Source of the DNA: RH-AL1 sp965198495
GTDB lineage: Bacteria; Pseudomonadota; Alphaproteobacteria; Rhizobiales; Beijerinckiaceae
Direction of reading: 5' to 3'
NCBI GenBank assembly: GCA_965198495.1
Contig: CBDAPL010000001.1
Coordinates: forward strand, 1,550,001-1,614,000
Length of the DNA stretch: 64,000 bases
The notes under the pieces: model-generated
What the model was told of the DNA's origin: nothing
Seen by the model: the letters and a program-made list of their open reading frames with translations, nothing else
Databases searched by the model: none
Program-made: the position numbers and the translations under genes
Part shown: one piece after another, positions 1 through 8,766 of the stretch
Position numbering within the stretch: the first letter of the stretch is position 1
How the letters are laid out: the number at the start of each line of letters is the position of its first letter

Positions 1-674
1 AGCCTGATGCCGCCATGCTCCTCATGAAGAAGGATATGGGCGGTGCCGCGACCGCCATGGCTCTGGCGCGGATGATCATGGGCGCGGCGCTTCCGGTGCG
101 TCTGCGCCTGCTGCTGCCGATTGTCGAGAACTCCATCGCCGGGAGCGCGTTTCGGCCGGGCGACATTCTGACAAGCCGCAAGGGTCTATCCGTCGAGATC
201 GGCAATACCGACGCTGAAGGGCGCCTGATCCTGGCCGACGCGCTCGCTTTGGCGGACGAGGAGATGCCGGATCTGCTCTTCGATTTCGCGACCTTGACGG
301 GAGCAGCCCGCGTCGCGCTCGGGCCGGATCTGCCGCCGTTCTATACGATGGACGACGATCTCGCGGCATCGATCGCAGTTCACGCGACAGCGGCAAACGA
401 TCCCGGCTGGCGCATGCCGCTTTGGGATCCCTACGACAAGCTGCTCAAGGGCAAGGTGGCCGATCTCAACAACATTTCGAGCGGGCCTTTCGCGGGATCG
501 ATCACCGCCGCCTTATTCCTGCGGAGGTTCGTCGAACGGACCCGGTCTTGGGCGCACTTCGACGTCTACGGTTGGACGCCCACGGCAAAACCGGGACGTC
601 CGGAGGGCGGGGAGGTGCAGATGGCGCGTGGGCTCTTCGACCTTCTCACCGCACGTTACGGAGCGGCGCCATGA
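1..674 (+). CDS. Leucyl aminopeptidase family protein (peptidase M17), 5' end outside window
   Basis: C-terminal catalytic part of a cytosolic, metal-dependent M17 aminopeptidase, which removes N-terminal residues from peptides. The frame is open from base 3, so the N-terminal domain lies upstream of the window. The family signature NTDAEGRL is visible near the start, followed by the DFATLTGAA stretch and the C-terminal region VADLNNISSGPFAGSITAALFL. The ending (DVYGWTP, RPEGGE) is typical of alphaproteobacterial M17 members. The stop codon overlaps the start of the next gene in an ATGA arrangement, so the two are probably translationally coupled. The exact substrate cannot be deduced. A leucyl aminopeptidase (pepA/pepB-type) name is safe only at family level. 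Confidence 0.93.
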   Translation, partial: PDAAMLLMKKDMGGAATAMALARMIMGAALPVRLRLLLPIVENSIAGSAFRPGDILTSRKGLSVEIGNTDAEGRLILADALALADEEMPDLLFDFATLTGAARVALGPDLPPFYTMDDDLAASIAVHATAANDPGWRMPLWDPYDKLLKGKVADLNNISSGPFAGSITAALFLRRFVERTRSWAHFDVYGWTPTAKPGRPEGGEVQMARGLFDLLTARYGAAP

Positions 675-1540
675 TGCTCGATCCGCGTGTCACCGCTGCG
701 CGCGGCGATATCGCCGCCGTCTCTCTCCGCGGCAAAGTCGAGGCCGAGCGTTTCGTGGATGGCGTGCGCTACTCGGTGGTTACCGCAATAACCGACGTGA
801 AGCGGCAGCCTCGCCACGACTCGTCGTTGGAGACACAACTCCTGCATGGGGAGACCGTCACCGTTTACGCGGAAGAGGACGGCTGGGGTTGGGGGCAGGC
901 CGATCGTGACGACTACGTCGGCTACGTCGCCATGAGCGCACTTGCGCGTCTCGGACCCCGGCCCACCCATCGCGTCATCGTAAACCGCACCTTTGTCTAC
1001 CCGACGGCCGATATGAAGCGCGCCGTGCTCGCGGCCCTGCCAATGGATGGCCGCGTCGCCGTCGAAGACGCCGTGGGCGCCTTCTTCAAGATCAGCGGTT
1101 ACGGATTTGTGTTCGCGGCACATTTCGCTCCGATCGACGAGGTCGTCGATGACTATGTGACCATAGCCGAGCGCCTGATCGGCGTGCCGTATCTATGGGG
1201 CGGCAAATCTCCGCTTGGCATCGACTGTTCGGGTCTGGTGTCGCTTGGCTGCTCTCTCGCCGGCAGGGCCATGCCGCGCGACACGGACATGCAGGAGCAT
1301 ACGGGCGACCCGCTGCCGTCAGACGATCAGCTCGATCGTCTGACGCGCGGCGACTTGGTTTTCTGGAAGGGCCACGTCGGCATCATTTGTGATCCTGGTG
1401 TACTCCTCCATGCGAACGCGCATCACATGATGGTCGCTCGAGAGCCGTTGCTTTCAGTGTGCGTGCGAATCTTGAGTGCGAACGGCACAATGATAAGTTC
1501 TTGTCGACGATTACAGCGTGCGGTCACTGGTTACACTTAG
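671..1540 (+). CDS. NlpC/P60 family cysteine peptidase (cell-wall hydrolase)
   Basis: A protein of 289 residues with an N-terminal SH3-like part (roughly residues 30-115) and a C-terminal NlpC/P60 domain. Catalytic residues are visible: Cys in IDCSGLV (about residue 186), His in KGHVGII (about 235) and a third polar site in LHANAHHM. Such enzymes cleave gamma-D-glutamyl-diaminopimelate bonds in murein peptides. The start at 671 overlaps the preceding aminopeptidase stop, a pairing common in Hyphomicrobiales that suggests joint peptide or murein-peptide recycling (inference). No clear signal peptide is seen. The C-terminus carries about 8 extra residues after the usual RRL ending. Confidence 0.9.
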   Translation: MMLDPRVTAARGDIAAVSLRGKVEAERFVDGVRYSVVTAITDVKRQPRHDSSLETQLLHGETVTVYAEEDGWGWGQADRDDYVGYVAMSALARLGPRPTHRVIVNRTFVYPTADMKRAVLAALPMDGRVAVEDAVGAFFKISGYGFVFAAHFAPIDEVVDDYVTIAERLIGVPYLWGGKSPLGIDCSGLVSLGCSLAGRAMPRDTDMQEHTGDPLPSDDQLDRLTRGDLVFWKGHVGIICDPGVLLHANAHHMMVAREPLLSVCVRILSANGTMISSCRRLQRAVTGYT

Positions 1541-1755
1541 CAAATGTGAATTTCGGCGGATATTTGCAGCTAAGCTTTTTGGCCACCTTGTATAAGGCAG
1601 ATTCCCAGATTACCTGTGTTCCAATCGATCATGGCCGAAAGGTTTGGACTCGCATCATGTCTGATCGCGTGGATGAGCTTATCTATCTTGTCGAGACGAA
1701 GCGGCGCGCTCGTGCGTGACGTGATCTAAAACTTAGCGAGTCGAAGGATGCCTCT

Positions 1756-1965
1756 ATGGCGACGGGAACGGTAAAGTGGTTTAACGCTGAAAAGGGCTAT
1801 GGCTTCATTCAGCCTGACGAGGGCGGAAAAGACGTTTTCGTACATGTAAGCGCTGTGGAACAAGCCGGAATGCGTCACCTGCAAGAGGGTCAGAAAATAG
1901 CCTACGAGGTCGTGGCGGATCGTCGTACCGGAAAATCGTCTGCGTCCAATTTGCGAGCTGAATAA
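1756..1965 (+). CDS. Cold-shock protein (CspA family)
   Basis: A 69-residue single cold-shock domain that binds single-stranded RNA/DNA as a chaperone. The two nucleic-acid binding motifs are present: RNP1 as KGYGFIQ and RNP2 as VFVHVSAV, after the family start GTVKWFNAEKG. The length matches the family. A purine-rich AAGGATG sits just upstream of the ATG. The gene is monocistronic: about 215 bases of AT-richer leader precede it, which could act as a temperature-responsive 5' UTR (inference), and a hairpin terminator follows. Several paralogues usually exist per genome, so no specific letter is assigned. Confidence 0.95.
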   Translation: MATGTVKWFNAEKGYGFIQPDEGGKDVFVHVSAVEQAGMRHLQEGQKIAYEVVADRRTGKSSASNLRAE

Positions 1966-1998
1966 TATTCTAAGTCGCTCTGGCCGGCAATACTATCT

Positions 1999-2028
1999 AC
2001 CCCTTGCAGAAATGCTTGGGGTTTTTTT
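1999..2028 (+). terminator. Rho-independent terminator after the cold-shock gene
   Basis: Arms ACCCC and GGGGT close the stem. After a two-base T/T internal mismatch, GCA pairs with TGC around a GAAA loop. A run of seven T follows directly. It lies 34 bases past the cold-shock stop codon on the same strand. Confidence 0.75.
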
Positions 2029-2104
2029 ATTGGCAGGTCTTGGTGAACTTCATCACAAAGATCTTTCGGCAAGCAATGAGCTGGTAATCGCATCCTTGAA
2101 GGTG

Positions 2105-2425
2105 TCAGGTGCCTAGTTCTACTCTCTGCGCCGCAAAGTGGGCCTTTATTCTTTCCCAGGCCTGCGGACTTCGAGTCTGTCTCACAAACTGCACGCCCTT
2201 ACGCGTGAGCTTGCGGAACAGCCAACATCCAGGTTCATCTTGGCCGGGCCCCTCGATATAGTCGAGACTTTGAAGCAGATTAAGGCATTCGAGCACGTCA
2301 TCCGATCGGCAATTAAGGTCTCGTGCAGCGCTCTGGATCGAGAACATGATCGTCGCGCGCGGAGAGACTTGCCTCCGTTCAAGGATGAAAAGCAGGTCGC
2401 GCATCGCATCGACGTCGTTGATCAT
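2105..2425 (-). CDS. DUF2513-like small protein
   Basis: About 106 residues from ATG at 2425; a TTG at 2485 would add 20 residues. The N-terminus MRDLLFILERR, a middle segment resembling a winged helix (LNLLQSLDYIEGP) and the end LTRKGVQFVRQTRSPQAWERIK match the layout of the DUF2513 family. That family is frequent in phages and mobile regions and has no established function. The resemblance is from memory of the family and not from a search. The gene stands alone between a cold-shock gene and rpsB. Neither possible start has a convincing ribosome-binding site. Confidence 0.6.
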   Translation of the reverse strand: MINDVDAMRDLLFILERRQVSPRATIMFSIQSAARDLNCRSDDVLECLNLLQSLDYIEGPGQDEPGCWLFRKLTRKGVQFVRQTRSPQAWERIKAHFAAQRVELGT

Positions 2426-2848
2426 GAAGAGACGCCGTTGCTGATGCGTTCGCGGGCTGCATGCGCTAGGCTGCGAGACTTGCAAATCATCGCGCTGTTG
2501 TCGATAGCCCGCCCTTCTTGCGAACGGCGACCGCGTCGACCGTTCCGCACGCTTTACGCGGCTTGGTCGGGTCGTCTGTCTTGTGTGGGCCGATCAAAAG
2601 CGACGCGCTGGAGCTTGATCCCACTTGGCTACTCGCCCTGTTGCGGCGCTCGGGTGAGCGCGAGACCACCAGATGGCGTGCTTGAGAGCTCCGCCTTGAG
2701 CCCTCTTGCGAGCCGGCGGTTTCGCCTGTATGTGACCGCCCATCCCACACGCGGATCGCGCGCGCCTGCCTTAAGGCGTGCACCGGTGGCTGTTGCCGAA
2801 CGCGGCAGCCGATTGGTTCGCGGCGGCCTAACCGGAGAGTAACGTCCT
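2426..2848. other. Noncoding interval, rpsB leader
   Basis: About 420 bases with no credible gene; the long frames here are low-complexity shadows. It should hold the rpsB promoter and leader. GGAGAG at about 2834-2839 is a suitable ribosome-binding site for rpsB. No clear S2-binding structure was recognised by eye. Confidence 0.5.
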
Positions 2849-3901
2849 ATGGCACTGCCTGATTTTTCCATGCGCGGGCTCCTCGAATCCGGCGCCCACT
2901 TCGGCCATCAGTCCCATCGCTGGAATCCCAAGATGGCGCCCTATATCTTCGGCGCGCGCAACAATATCCACATTATTGATCTCGCACAGACGGTTCCGCT
3001 GCTGCACCAGGCCTTGAAGGTCGTGTCCGACACCGTCGCTCGCGGCGGTCGTGTGCTTTTTGTCGGCACCAAGCGTCAGGCACAAGATCAGATCGCCGAT
3101 GCGGCGAAGCGCTCCGCCCAATATTACATAAATTCGCGGTGGCTTGGCGGCATGCTGACGAATTGGAAGACGATATCGGGGTCCATCCAGCGTTTGCGCA
3201 AGATCGATGACCAACTCGACAGCGGCGCTTCAGGTCTTACCAAGAAAGAGCGCCTGATGATGTCGCGCGAGCGGGAGAAGCTCGAGAAGGCGTTGGGTGG
3301 CATCAAGGACATGGGCGGCGTGCCCGACCTGATCTTCGTCATAGATACCAATAAAGAACAGCTCGCGATCAAGGAGGCGAACCGGCTCAACATTCCGATC
3401 GCGGCGATCCTCGACACGAATTCTGACCCTGACGGTATCACCTTCCCGATCCCCGGCAATGACGATGCGGGCCGTGCGATCGCGCTCTACTGCGATCTCG
3501 TCGCTCGCGCCGCTCTCGACGGCATCTCGCGCGGCCAGGGCTCGGCTGGCGTCGATTTCGGCGCGGCCGAGGAGCCGGTTGCCGAGACGCTTCCGACCGA
3601 GCGAGTGATCCACGAAGAGGTCACGGCCAGTGCCGAGGTGCCGGTCGAGAGTTACGAACCTCCTGCGGAATCATTCGAAGTCCTCGCCGCCCCGCGCGGC
3701 GCGCCGGACGATTTCGCCAAGATCCAGGGTGTGGGTCCGCAGATCGTCAAGAAGCTCAACGACGGCGGCATTTTCCACTACTGGCAGATCGCCTCGATGA
3801 CGCCTGAGGATGCGGCCAAGATGGACGCTGATCTCAAACTTGGCGGACGTATAGCGCGCGATGGCTGGATCAATCAGGCTCGAGCCCTCCTCGCCGCCTG
3901 A
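2849..3901 (+). CDS. rpsB: 30S ribosomal protein S2 with C-terminal extension
   Basis: 350 residues; the S2 core (start LLESGAHFGHQSHRWNPKM, then NNIHIIDLAQT and DTNSDPDGITFPIPGNDDA) fills about residues 1-230. The remainder is an acidic linker and a final domain of roughly 65 residues beginning DDFAKIQGVGPQIVKKLN. This GVGP-type helix-hairpin-helix-like unit is also known at the ends of some other alphaproteobacterial proteins. The usual S2 length is about 240-260, so the extension is about 100 residues. S2 is part of the small ribosomal subunit. tsf follows after 122 bases, as in most bacteria. Confidence 0.97.
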   Translation: MALPDFSMRGLLESGAHFGHQSHRWNPKMAPYIFGARNNIHIIDLAQTVPLLHQALKVVSDTVARGGRVLFVGTKRQAQDQIADAAKRSAQYYINSRWLGGMLTNWKTISGSIQRLRKIDDQLDSGASGLTKKERLMMSREREKLEKALGGIKDMGGVPDLIFVIDTNKEQLAIKEANRLNIPIAAILDTNSDPDGITFPIPGNDDAGRAIALYCDLVARAALDGISRGQGSAGVDFGAAEEPVAETLPTERVIHEEVTASAEVPVESYEPPAESFEVLAAPRGAPDDFAKIQGVGPQIVKKLNDGGIFHYWQIASMTPEDAAKMDADLKLGGRIARDGWINQARALLAA

Positions 3902-4023
3902 CCTGAGCGGCAACAGCCCCAAAGGCGGCGGCGCGATCTCGCGTCGACCACCTTCATCTTACCCTGACGCACCGTTCCGCTAGAAGCGACACGTGGGACG
4001 TGCCCGTAGAAGGACCATGTGCG

Positions 4024-4956
4024 ATGGCGACGATTTCCGCTGCGATGGTGAAGGAACTTCGCGAGAAGACCGGCGCCGGAATGATGGACTGCAAGAATGC
4101 CCTGACCGAGACATCCGGCAATATCGAGGGCGCGGTCGACTGGCTGCGCAAGAAGGGCCTGTCCAAGGCAGCTAAGAAAAGCGGTCGTGTCGCGGCAGAA
4201 GGCCTGATCGGCATCGCGCTTCGAGGAGCCGAGGGCATTGTTGTCGAAGTGAATTCAGAGACAGATTTCGTCGCGCGCAACGAGGATTTTCAAGTGCTTG
4301 TGCGCGGCATCGCTGACGTGGCGCTTGCTCATGAGCTGAGCGATGTCGACGCGATCAAGGCCGCCGCTTACCCCGCCGGGGGCACCGTTGAGAGCGCGAT
4401 CGCCAACGCGATCGCCACGATCGGCGAAAATATGACGCTGCGACGCGCCGCTCACCTGTCCGTCGGATCGGGCGTCATAGCGAGCTACATGCACAACCAA
4501 GTGTCCGACGGCCTCGGTAAGATTGGCGTGATCGTCGCTCTCGAGTCGACAGGCTCGGCGGAGGCCTTGAACGAACTTGGCAAGAAGATCGCGCAACACA
4601 TCGCCGCCATCAACCCGCTGGCACTCGATGCAACCGGTATCCTTCAGGATGTCGTCCTTCGCGAGAAGGCCGTACTTGCCGAGAAGAACGGCGCCGGCAA
4701 GCCGCCGCACGTGATCGAGAAAATTGTCGAGTCCGGCATGAAGAGCTTCTTCAAGGAGAATTGCCTCGTCGATCAGGTGTCGATCCATGCCGAGCACGCC
4801 GGTAAGACCATTGGCCAAGTCGTCAAGGAAGCGACAGGTGTAGGTGCTTCCGTCGCGTTGAAGGGCTTCGTGCGCTATGCGCTCGGCGAAGGGATCGAGA
4901 AAGAATCCTCCGACTTCGCCGCGGAAGTCGCCGCGGCGGCATCTGGGCACGTTTAA
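4024..4956 (+). CDS. tsf: Translation elongation factor Ts
   Basis: 310 residues; nucleotide-exchange factor that regenerates EF-Tu-GTP. The N-terminal UBA-like region contains VKELREKTGAGMMDCKNAL and is followed by the EF-Tu contact motif SETDFVARNEDF. The start is placed at ATG 4024 (MATISAAMVKELREK) because upstream frame residues are not conserved. It follows rpsB as expected, but pyrH and frr, which commonly come next in this group, are not here. Confidence 0.97.
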   Translation: MATISAAMVKELREKTGAGMMDCKNALTETSGNIEGAVDWLRKKGLSKAAKKSGRVAAEGLIGIALRGAEGIVVEVNSETDFVARNEDFQVLVRGIADVALAHELSDVDAIKAAAYPAGGTVESAIANAIATIGENMTLRRAAHLSVGSGVIASYMHNQVSDGLGKIGVIVALESTGSAEALNELGKKIAQHIAAINPLALDATGILQDVVLREKAVLAEKNGAGKPPHVIEKIVESGMKSFFKENCLVDQVSIHAEHAGKTIGQVVKEATGVGASVALKGFVRYALGEGIEKESSDFAAEVAAAASGHV

Positions 4957-5044
4957 GGAGCGCTGCCCGTCTACCAGCGTCGTCGCCGCGATTGTGGAGG
5001 CGGAGCCCGCTCGCGTTGCTCTCAACCCGGGAACCTGAGATGAA

Positions 5045-5078
5045 GCCGCGAAGGCCGAGAGATTCGGCCGATCGCGGC
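5045..5078. terminator. Strong hairpin between tsf and uppP
   Basis: Arms GCCGCGA and TCGCGGC enclose a second pair, GGCCGA and TCGGCC, around a GAGAT loop; small bulges separate the two stems. It ends only 12 bases before the uppP start and is followed by GATTTT. It may end tsf transcription or act as a 5' structure for uppP. Confidence 0.4.
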
Positions 5079-5090
5079 GGATGATTTTCA

Positions 5091-5966
5091 ATGACGGATT
5101 CCTGTACTTCGGGTCTCGACACCGGCTTCGTCGGCCTCGGCTACTTGAAGGTAGGTCTTCTCGGAATCGTTCAGGGCATCACCGAACTCCTACCGATATC
5201 GTCCACCGCCCACATGCGGATCGTGCCGGCACTTCTGGGCTGGCAGGATCCTGGATCGGCCTTTTCCGCCGCCATGCAGCTCGCCGCTCTTGCCGCGGTC
5301 GTAAGCTATTTCTGGGCGGATGTACGCGGCCTGGCGATCGGAACGATCGCCGCCGTCCAGCGTCGCGATTTCGCTGACTGGAACTTCCGGTTTTTCGTCT
5401 GGATTATCCTCGCGACGCTTCCGATCGCCGTGCTTGGATTGTTGCTGTCATCCAAGCTCAACGCCTGCAACTCGCCTTTGCGCACGCTCAGCGTCATCGG
5501 CCTCGCTTGCATCGTCATGGGCACGCTCTTGGCATTCGCGGAAAAACGCGCGCGGCATATTCGGACAATCGACAATGTCTCCCTCAAGGATGCCATGATC
5601 GTCGGCTTGGCGCAGGTGGGAGCCTTGATCCCAGGCGTGTCTCGCTCCGGCTCGACGCTGACGGCCGCGCTTTTTATCGACATGCAACGAGACGAGGCCG
5701 CTCGTTTCTCGTTTCTGCTCGGCATCCCGACCATCGCTCTCGCGGGCCTGTTCGAACTCGTCAAATTGCGCAAAGCCGGTCTTGACCTGCACGGCTGGAC
5801 GATTCTCTTATTCGGGCTGATCGTCGCCTCCATATCCGCTTTCGCGGCGATATGGAGCTTGATGCGCATCCTTGAACGTTTCTCCGCGTGGCCGTTTGTC
5901 GTCTATCGATTCCTCCTTGGCATCTTTCTGATTGTCGCGGTGGTCATAGGTCTGCTGCCGAACTGA
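5091..5966 (+). CDS. uppP: Undecaprenyl-diphosphatase
   Basis: 291 residues, polytopic inner-membrane enzyme that dephosphorylates undecaprenyl pyrophosphate, recycling the lipid carrier for peptidoglycan. The two family motifs are seen: GIVQGITELLPISSTAH near the N-terminus and PGVSRSGSTLTAAL in the middle. Hydrophobic segments fit the usual multi-span fold, and the length is slightly above the common 265-280. The N-terminus has about 15 extra residues before the first helix; a start further in is possible. The neighbour downstream is convergent. Confidence 0.95.
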   Translation: MTDSCTSGLDTGFVGLGYLKVGLLGIVQGITELLPISSTAHMRIVPALLGWQDPGSAFSAAMQLAALAAVVSYFWADVRGLAIGTIAAVQRRDFADWNFRFFVWIILATLPIAVLGLLLSSKLNACNSPLRTLSVIGLACIVMGTLLAFAEKRARHIRTIDNVSLKDAMIVGLAQVGALIPGVSRSGSTLTAALFIDMQRDEAARFSFLLGIPTIALAGLFELVKLRKAGLDLHGWTILLFGLIVASISAFAAIWSLMRILERFSAWPFVVYRFLLGIFLIVAVVIGLLPN

Positions 5967-5988
5967 TCGGCGCATCGGAAATCCTTTT

Positions 5989-6402
5989 TCAAAGGGCGCC
6001 CATGGCGCATACGAGCGCCCACTCCGCATCGGTCACCGGCTGCACCGACAGGCGCGAGTTGACGACGAGCATCATGCCCTCGAGCTTACGCTCGGCTTTG
6101 ATCGCCGCCAACGTCACCGGCCTTGGCATGGGCTTGACCGCGCGAAAGTCGACCATGCCGAACTTGCCGCTTTCATCCGACGGATCAGGATAAAAGAGCT
6201 TCGAGACGCCGACGATGCCGACGATCTCCTTGCCCTCATTCGAATGATAGAAGAACGCGTCTTCGCCCATCCGCATCGCCATCAGGTTTTTCTTGGCAAC
6301 ATGGTTGCGGACGCCATTCCAAGATGTGCCGGTCTTCCCGGCTTCGACTTGCTGCGTCCACGACCACGAGTCCGGTTCGCTCTTGATCAGCCAATGCGCC
6401 AT
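5989..6402 (-). CDS. EVE domain-containing protein
   Basis: 137 residues forming one EVE domain, a PUA-like fold thought to bind modified bases in DNA or RNA. Recognisable elements are HWLIKSEPDSWSW at the start, the WNGVRNHVAKKNL stretch, and FYHSNEGKEIVGIV. ATG at 6402 is preceded by AAGGAGCG, an excellent ribosome-binding site, so the upstream frame start is not used. It is a single gene convergent with uppP. The cellular target is unknown. Confidence 0.92.
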   Translation of the reverse strand: MAHWLIKSEPDSWSWTQQVEAGKTGTSWNGVRNHVAKKNLMAMRMGEDAFFYHSNEGKEIVGIVGVSKLFYPDPSDESGKFGMVDFRAVKPMPRPVTLAAIKAERKLEGMMLVVNSRLSVQPVTDAEWALVCAMGAL

Positions 6403-6496
6403 CGATCGCTCCTTAGACAAGCGCTTTCCTAGCATTGTTGGTAAGAAGGTGGTCGTCCGCTAGTCTTCGTGTCTCGCGGGAATAGTCGCTTGTTCG

Positions 6497-7489
6497 TCAA
6501 GTGGTCGTATCGGGTTTGGGAGGCCGCGATAGAAGGGCATCGATCATCGTGTCGACCGAAGCGCGTCCCGACAGAACGGTATCAACCGCCCGAGCGATCG
6601 GCATGTCGATCGTACCCTTGGCGGCCATCGCGCATAGGATGGAGCAGGTCATGGCGCCTTCGGCCGTGCCAACCCTTGATTTCGACTGCTCAAGGGTCAG
6701 ACCCTCGCCCAGCGCGTAGCCCAGCGAAAAATTCCGCGATTGCCGCGAGCCGCAGGTGAGGACGAGATCGCCGAGGCCGGAGAGGCCTGTCAGCGTGCCG
6801 GGAAGCGCCCCGTTGGCGACGCCGAAGCGGTTGAGTTCCGCAAAGCCGCGGGCAAGAAGCGCGGCACCGGCGCTGGAGCCGAGCCCCTTTCCAGCCGCGA
6901 TGCCGCTGGCGATAGCCAAAACATTTTTCGTCGCGCCGCCAATCTCGACTCCGCGAATATCCGTCGAATGGTAGAGCCGAAACCACGGCGCTGAAAGGCT
7001 CGCCATCAAGGTTTTCGCTGCTTCGGTCGATCGCGCGGCCAGGGTGACAGCTGTCGGCATGCCTTTGGCGACATCTTCCGCAAAGCTCGGGCCGGACAGG
7101 ATCGCGGGTGGATGATCCGGCAGCACTTCGGCGATGACCTGACTCATGAAGAGCCCGGTGCCGCGTTCGATTCCCTTGGCGCAGACGATCACTGGGACGC
7201 TTGGCGCCAGATGCTGTCGTGCCCTTTCGCCGACGGAGCGTATCGATTGGGCGGGAACGGCGAGCAGGATGATTTCGGCGTCGGCGAGACCGGCGAGATC
7301 GGCGGTCGGCACGATGCCGGCGAACAGCGGTATACCTGGCAGCCGCCTCGCGTTGATGCCGGTGGCGGTCATTTCCGCCACATGGGCGGGCTCGCGTCCC
7401 CAGAGCAGGACTTCCGATCCCGCTCGTGCCGCCAGGTTCGCGAGCGCCGTGCCCCAGGCGCCAGCACCGATAACCGCTATGCGGCGCAT
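6497..7489 (-). CDS. gpsA: Glycerol-3-phosphate dehydrogenase [NAD(P)+]
   Basis: 330 residues; cytosolic enzyme that makes sn-glycerol-3-phosphate from dihydroxyacetone phosphate for phospholipid synthesis. The N-terminal Rossmann motif is GAGAWGTALA; CAKGIE and the substrate-domain stretch GGATKNVLAIASGIAAGKGLG follow. The start ATG 7489 has GGAG seven bases upstream. It follows tsaD by 19 bases, a conserved pair in Hyphomicrobiales, so both are probably one transcript. Confidence 0.96.
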   Translation of the reverse strand: MRRIAVIGAGAWGTALANLAARAGSEVLLWGREPAHVAEMTATGINARRLPGIPLFAGIVPTADLAGLADAEIILLAVPAQSIRSVGERARQHLAPSVPVIVCAKGIERGTGLFMSQVIAEVLPDHPPAILSGPSFAEDVAKGMPTAVTLAARSTEAAKTLMASLSAPWFRLYHSTDIRGVEIGGATKNVLAIASGIAAGKGLGSSAGAALLARGFAELNRFGVANGALPGTLTGLSGLGDLVLTCGSRQSRNFSLGYALGEGLTLEQSKSRVGTAEGAMTCSILCAMAAKGTIDMPIARAVDTVLSGRASVDTMIDALLSRPPKPDTTT

Positions 7490-7508
7490 GGTAAAACTCC
7501 TGGCAAAG

Positions 7509-8567
7509 TCAGGCTTTACCGTGATGCGCCGCCTCGGCATTATTGTCCAATGGCCAGCGCGGCCGTGCGGCGAAAGTCATGTCGTCGGTCAGGCCCAGGC
7601 CCAGCCGTTCGATGCCGGCCCAGGCGATCATCGCGCCATTGTCCGTGCAGAGCCTTGGCGGCGGGATCACCAAGTTCACGCCGGCTTCGCCGCAGTAGCG
7701 TGCCATGGCCCGGCGAATGGCGTCATTGGAGGCGACGCCTCCCGCCGCGACGATCGCCTCGCAAGGGCCGATCCTTTCGCGAAACAGGCGCGTGGCGACG
7801 CGAACCCGATCGATGATCATGTCCACGATCGCCGCTTGAAACGAGGCGCAGAGATCGTTGATGTCGGTCGCCGTCAGAGGCGCGATCTTCTCAGCCTCGA
7901 GACGCACGGCGGTCTTGAGGCCGGAGAGGGAGAAATCCGGTTTTGGTCGGCCTATCATCGGGCGGGGAAAGGCGAAACGTTCGCTGTTGCCCTCGGCGGC
8001 GCGGCGCTCGATGAGCGGCCCGCCGGGGTAGGGCAGGTCGAGCAACTTAGCGACCTTGTCGAAAGCCTCGCCGACCGCGTCGTCGACGGTGGCGCCCAGC
8101 CTAACATAGTCGCCGACGCCCTTGACGGCCACGAGCTGCGTGTGGCCGCCCGAGATGAGCAACAGCAGGTAGGGGAACGCAACATTGTCGGTGAGCCGCG
8201 GCGTCAGCGCGTGCGCCTCGAGATGGTTGACCGCGATGAATGGCTTGCGCAGTGCCATTGCCATCGCCTTGCCGGCGGTGAGGCCAACGATGACGCCGCC
8301 GACCAGCCCCGGCCCGGCGGCCGCGGCGATGGCATCGATGTCTTTCATTCGCATGCGGGCCTTGGCGACAGCTCGCTCGATGAGGCGATCGAGCACCTCG
8401 ACGTGGGCGCGCGCGGCGATTTCCGGCACGACGCCCCCATAGGCCGCGTGCTGCTGGATTTGGCTCATGATCTCGTTCGATAGGATCTCCGCCGTTCCGT
8501 CAGGCTTGCGCTCGACGACCGCCGCCGCGGTTTCGTCGCAAGTGGTCTCGATTCCAAGGACGCGCAT
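7509..8567 (-). CDS. tsaD: tRNA N6-adenosine threonylcarbamoyltransferase subunit
   Basis: 352 residues. TsaD transfers the threonylcarbamoyl group onto A37 of ANN-decoding tRNAs, together with TsaB and TsaE. It starts MRVLGIETTCDETAAAVVE and carries the metal-binding motif HLEAH and the ASKHA-fold signatures SGGHTQLV and GGVASNDAIR. ATG 8567 has GGAG upstream, and the family always begins here. Divergent from hemC with about 200 bases between, which must contain both promoters. Confidence 0.96.
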   Translation of the reverse strand: MRVLGIETTCDETAAAVVERKPDGTAEILSNEIMSQIQQHAAYGGVVPEIAARAHVEVLDRLIERAVAKARMRMKDIDAIAAAAGPGLVGGVIVGLTAGKAMAMALRKPFIAVNHLEAHALTPRLTDNVAFPYLLLLISGGHTQLVAVKGVGDYVRLGATVDDAVGEAFDKVAKLLDLPYPGGPLIERRAAEGNSERFAFPRPMIGRPKPDFSLSGLKTAVRLEAEKIAPLTATDINDLCASFQAAIVDMIIDRVRVATRLFRERIGPCEAIVAAGGVASNDAIRRAMARYCGEAGVNLVIPPPRLCTDNGAMIAWAGIERLGLGLTDDMTFAARPRWPLDNNAEAAHHGKA

Positions 8568-8766
8568 TGGAGGACTCCGTATCTTCGATGGAGCATAGGC
8601 GAGAAGGCCTGCCGGCTTAAGGCAAATTCGTAGAAGCGATCGACGGTCGACGCGCAGAGCACATGCTCGGGGCGACCATCGGAGCGCGTCACATTCGCTT
8701 GCGTCGCCGGAGCTATTCCGGAATGGTCGATACGCCTCAAGCCAAGCCGGAGTGCGAGCACCGCTT

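Noticed and set aside
1459..1719. 86-residue frame after the NlpC/P60 gene
   Set aside because: Overlaps the end of the NlpC/P60 gene, has irregular composition and no recognisable family.
2105..2425. Prophage region
   Set aside because: Only one phage-like small gene is present; no integrase, capsid or lysis genes are near.
2138..2842. Long frame upstream of rpsB
   Set aside because: Antisense to the DUF2513-like gene and Arg/Ser-rich shadow thereafter; no ribosome-binding site.
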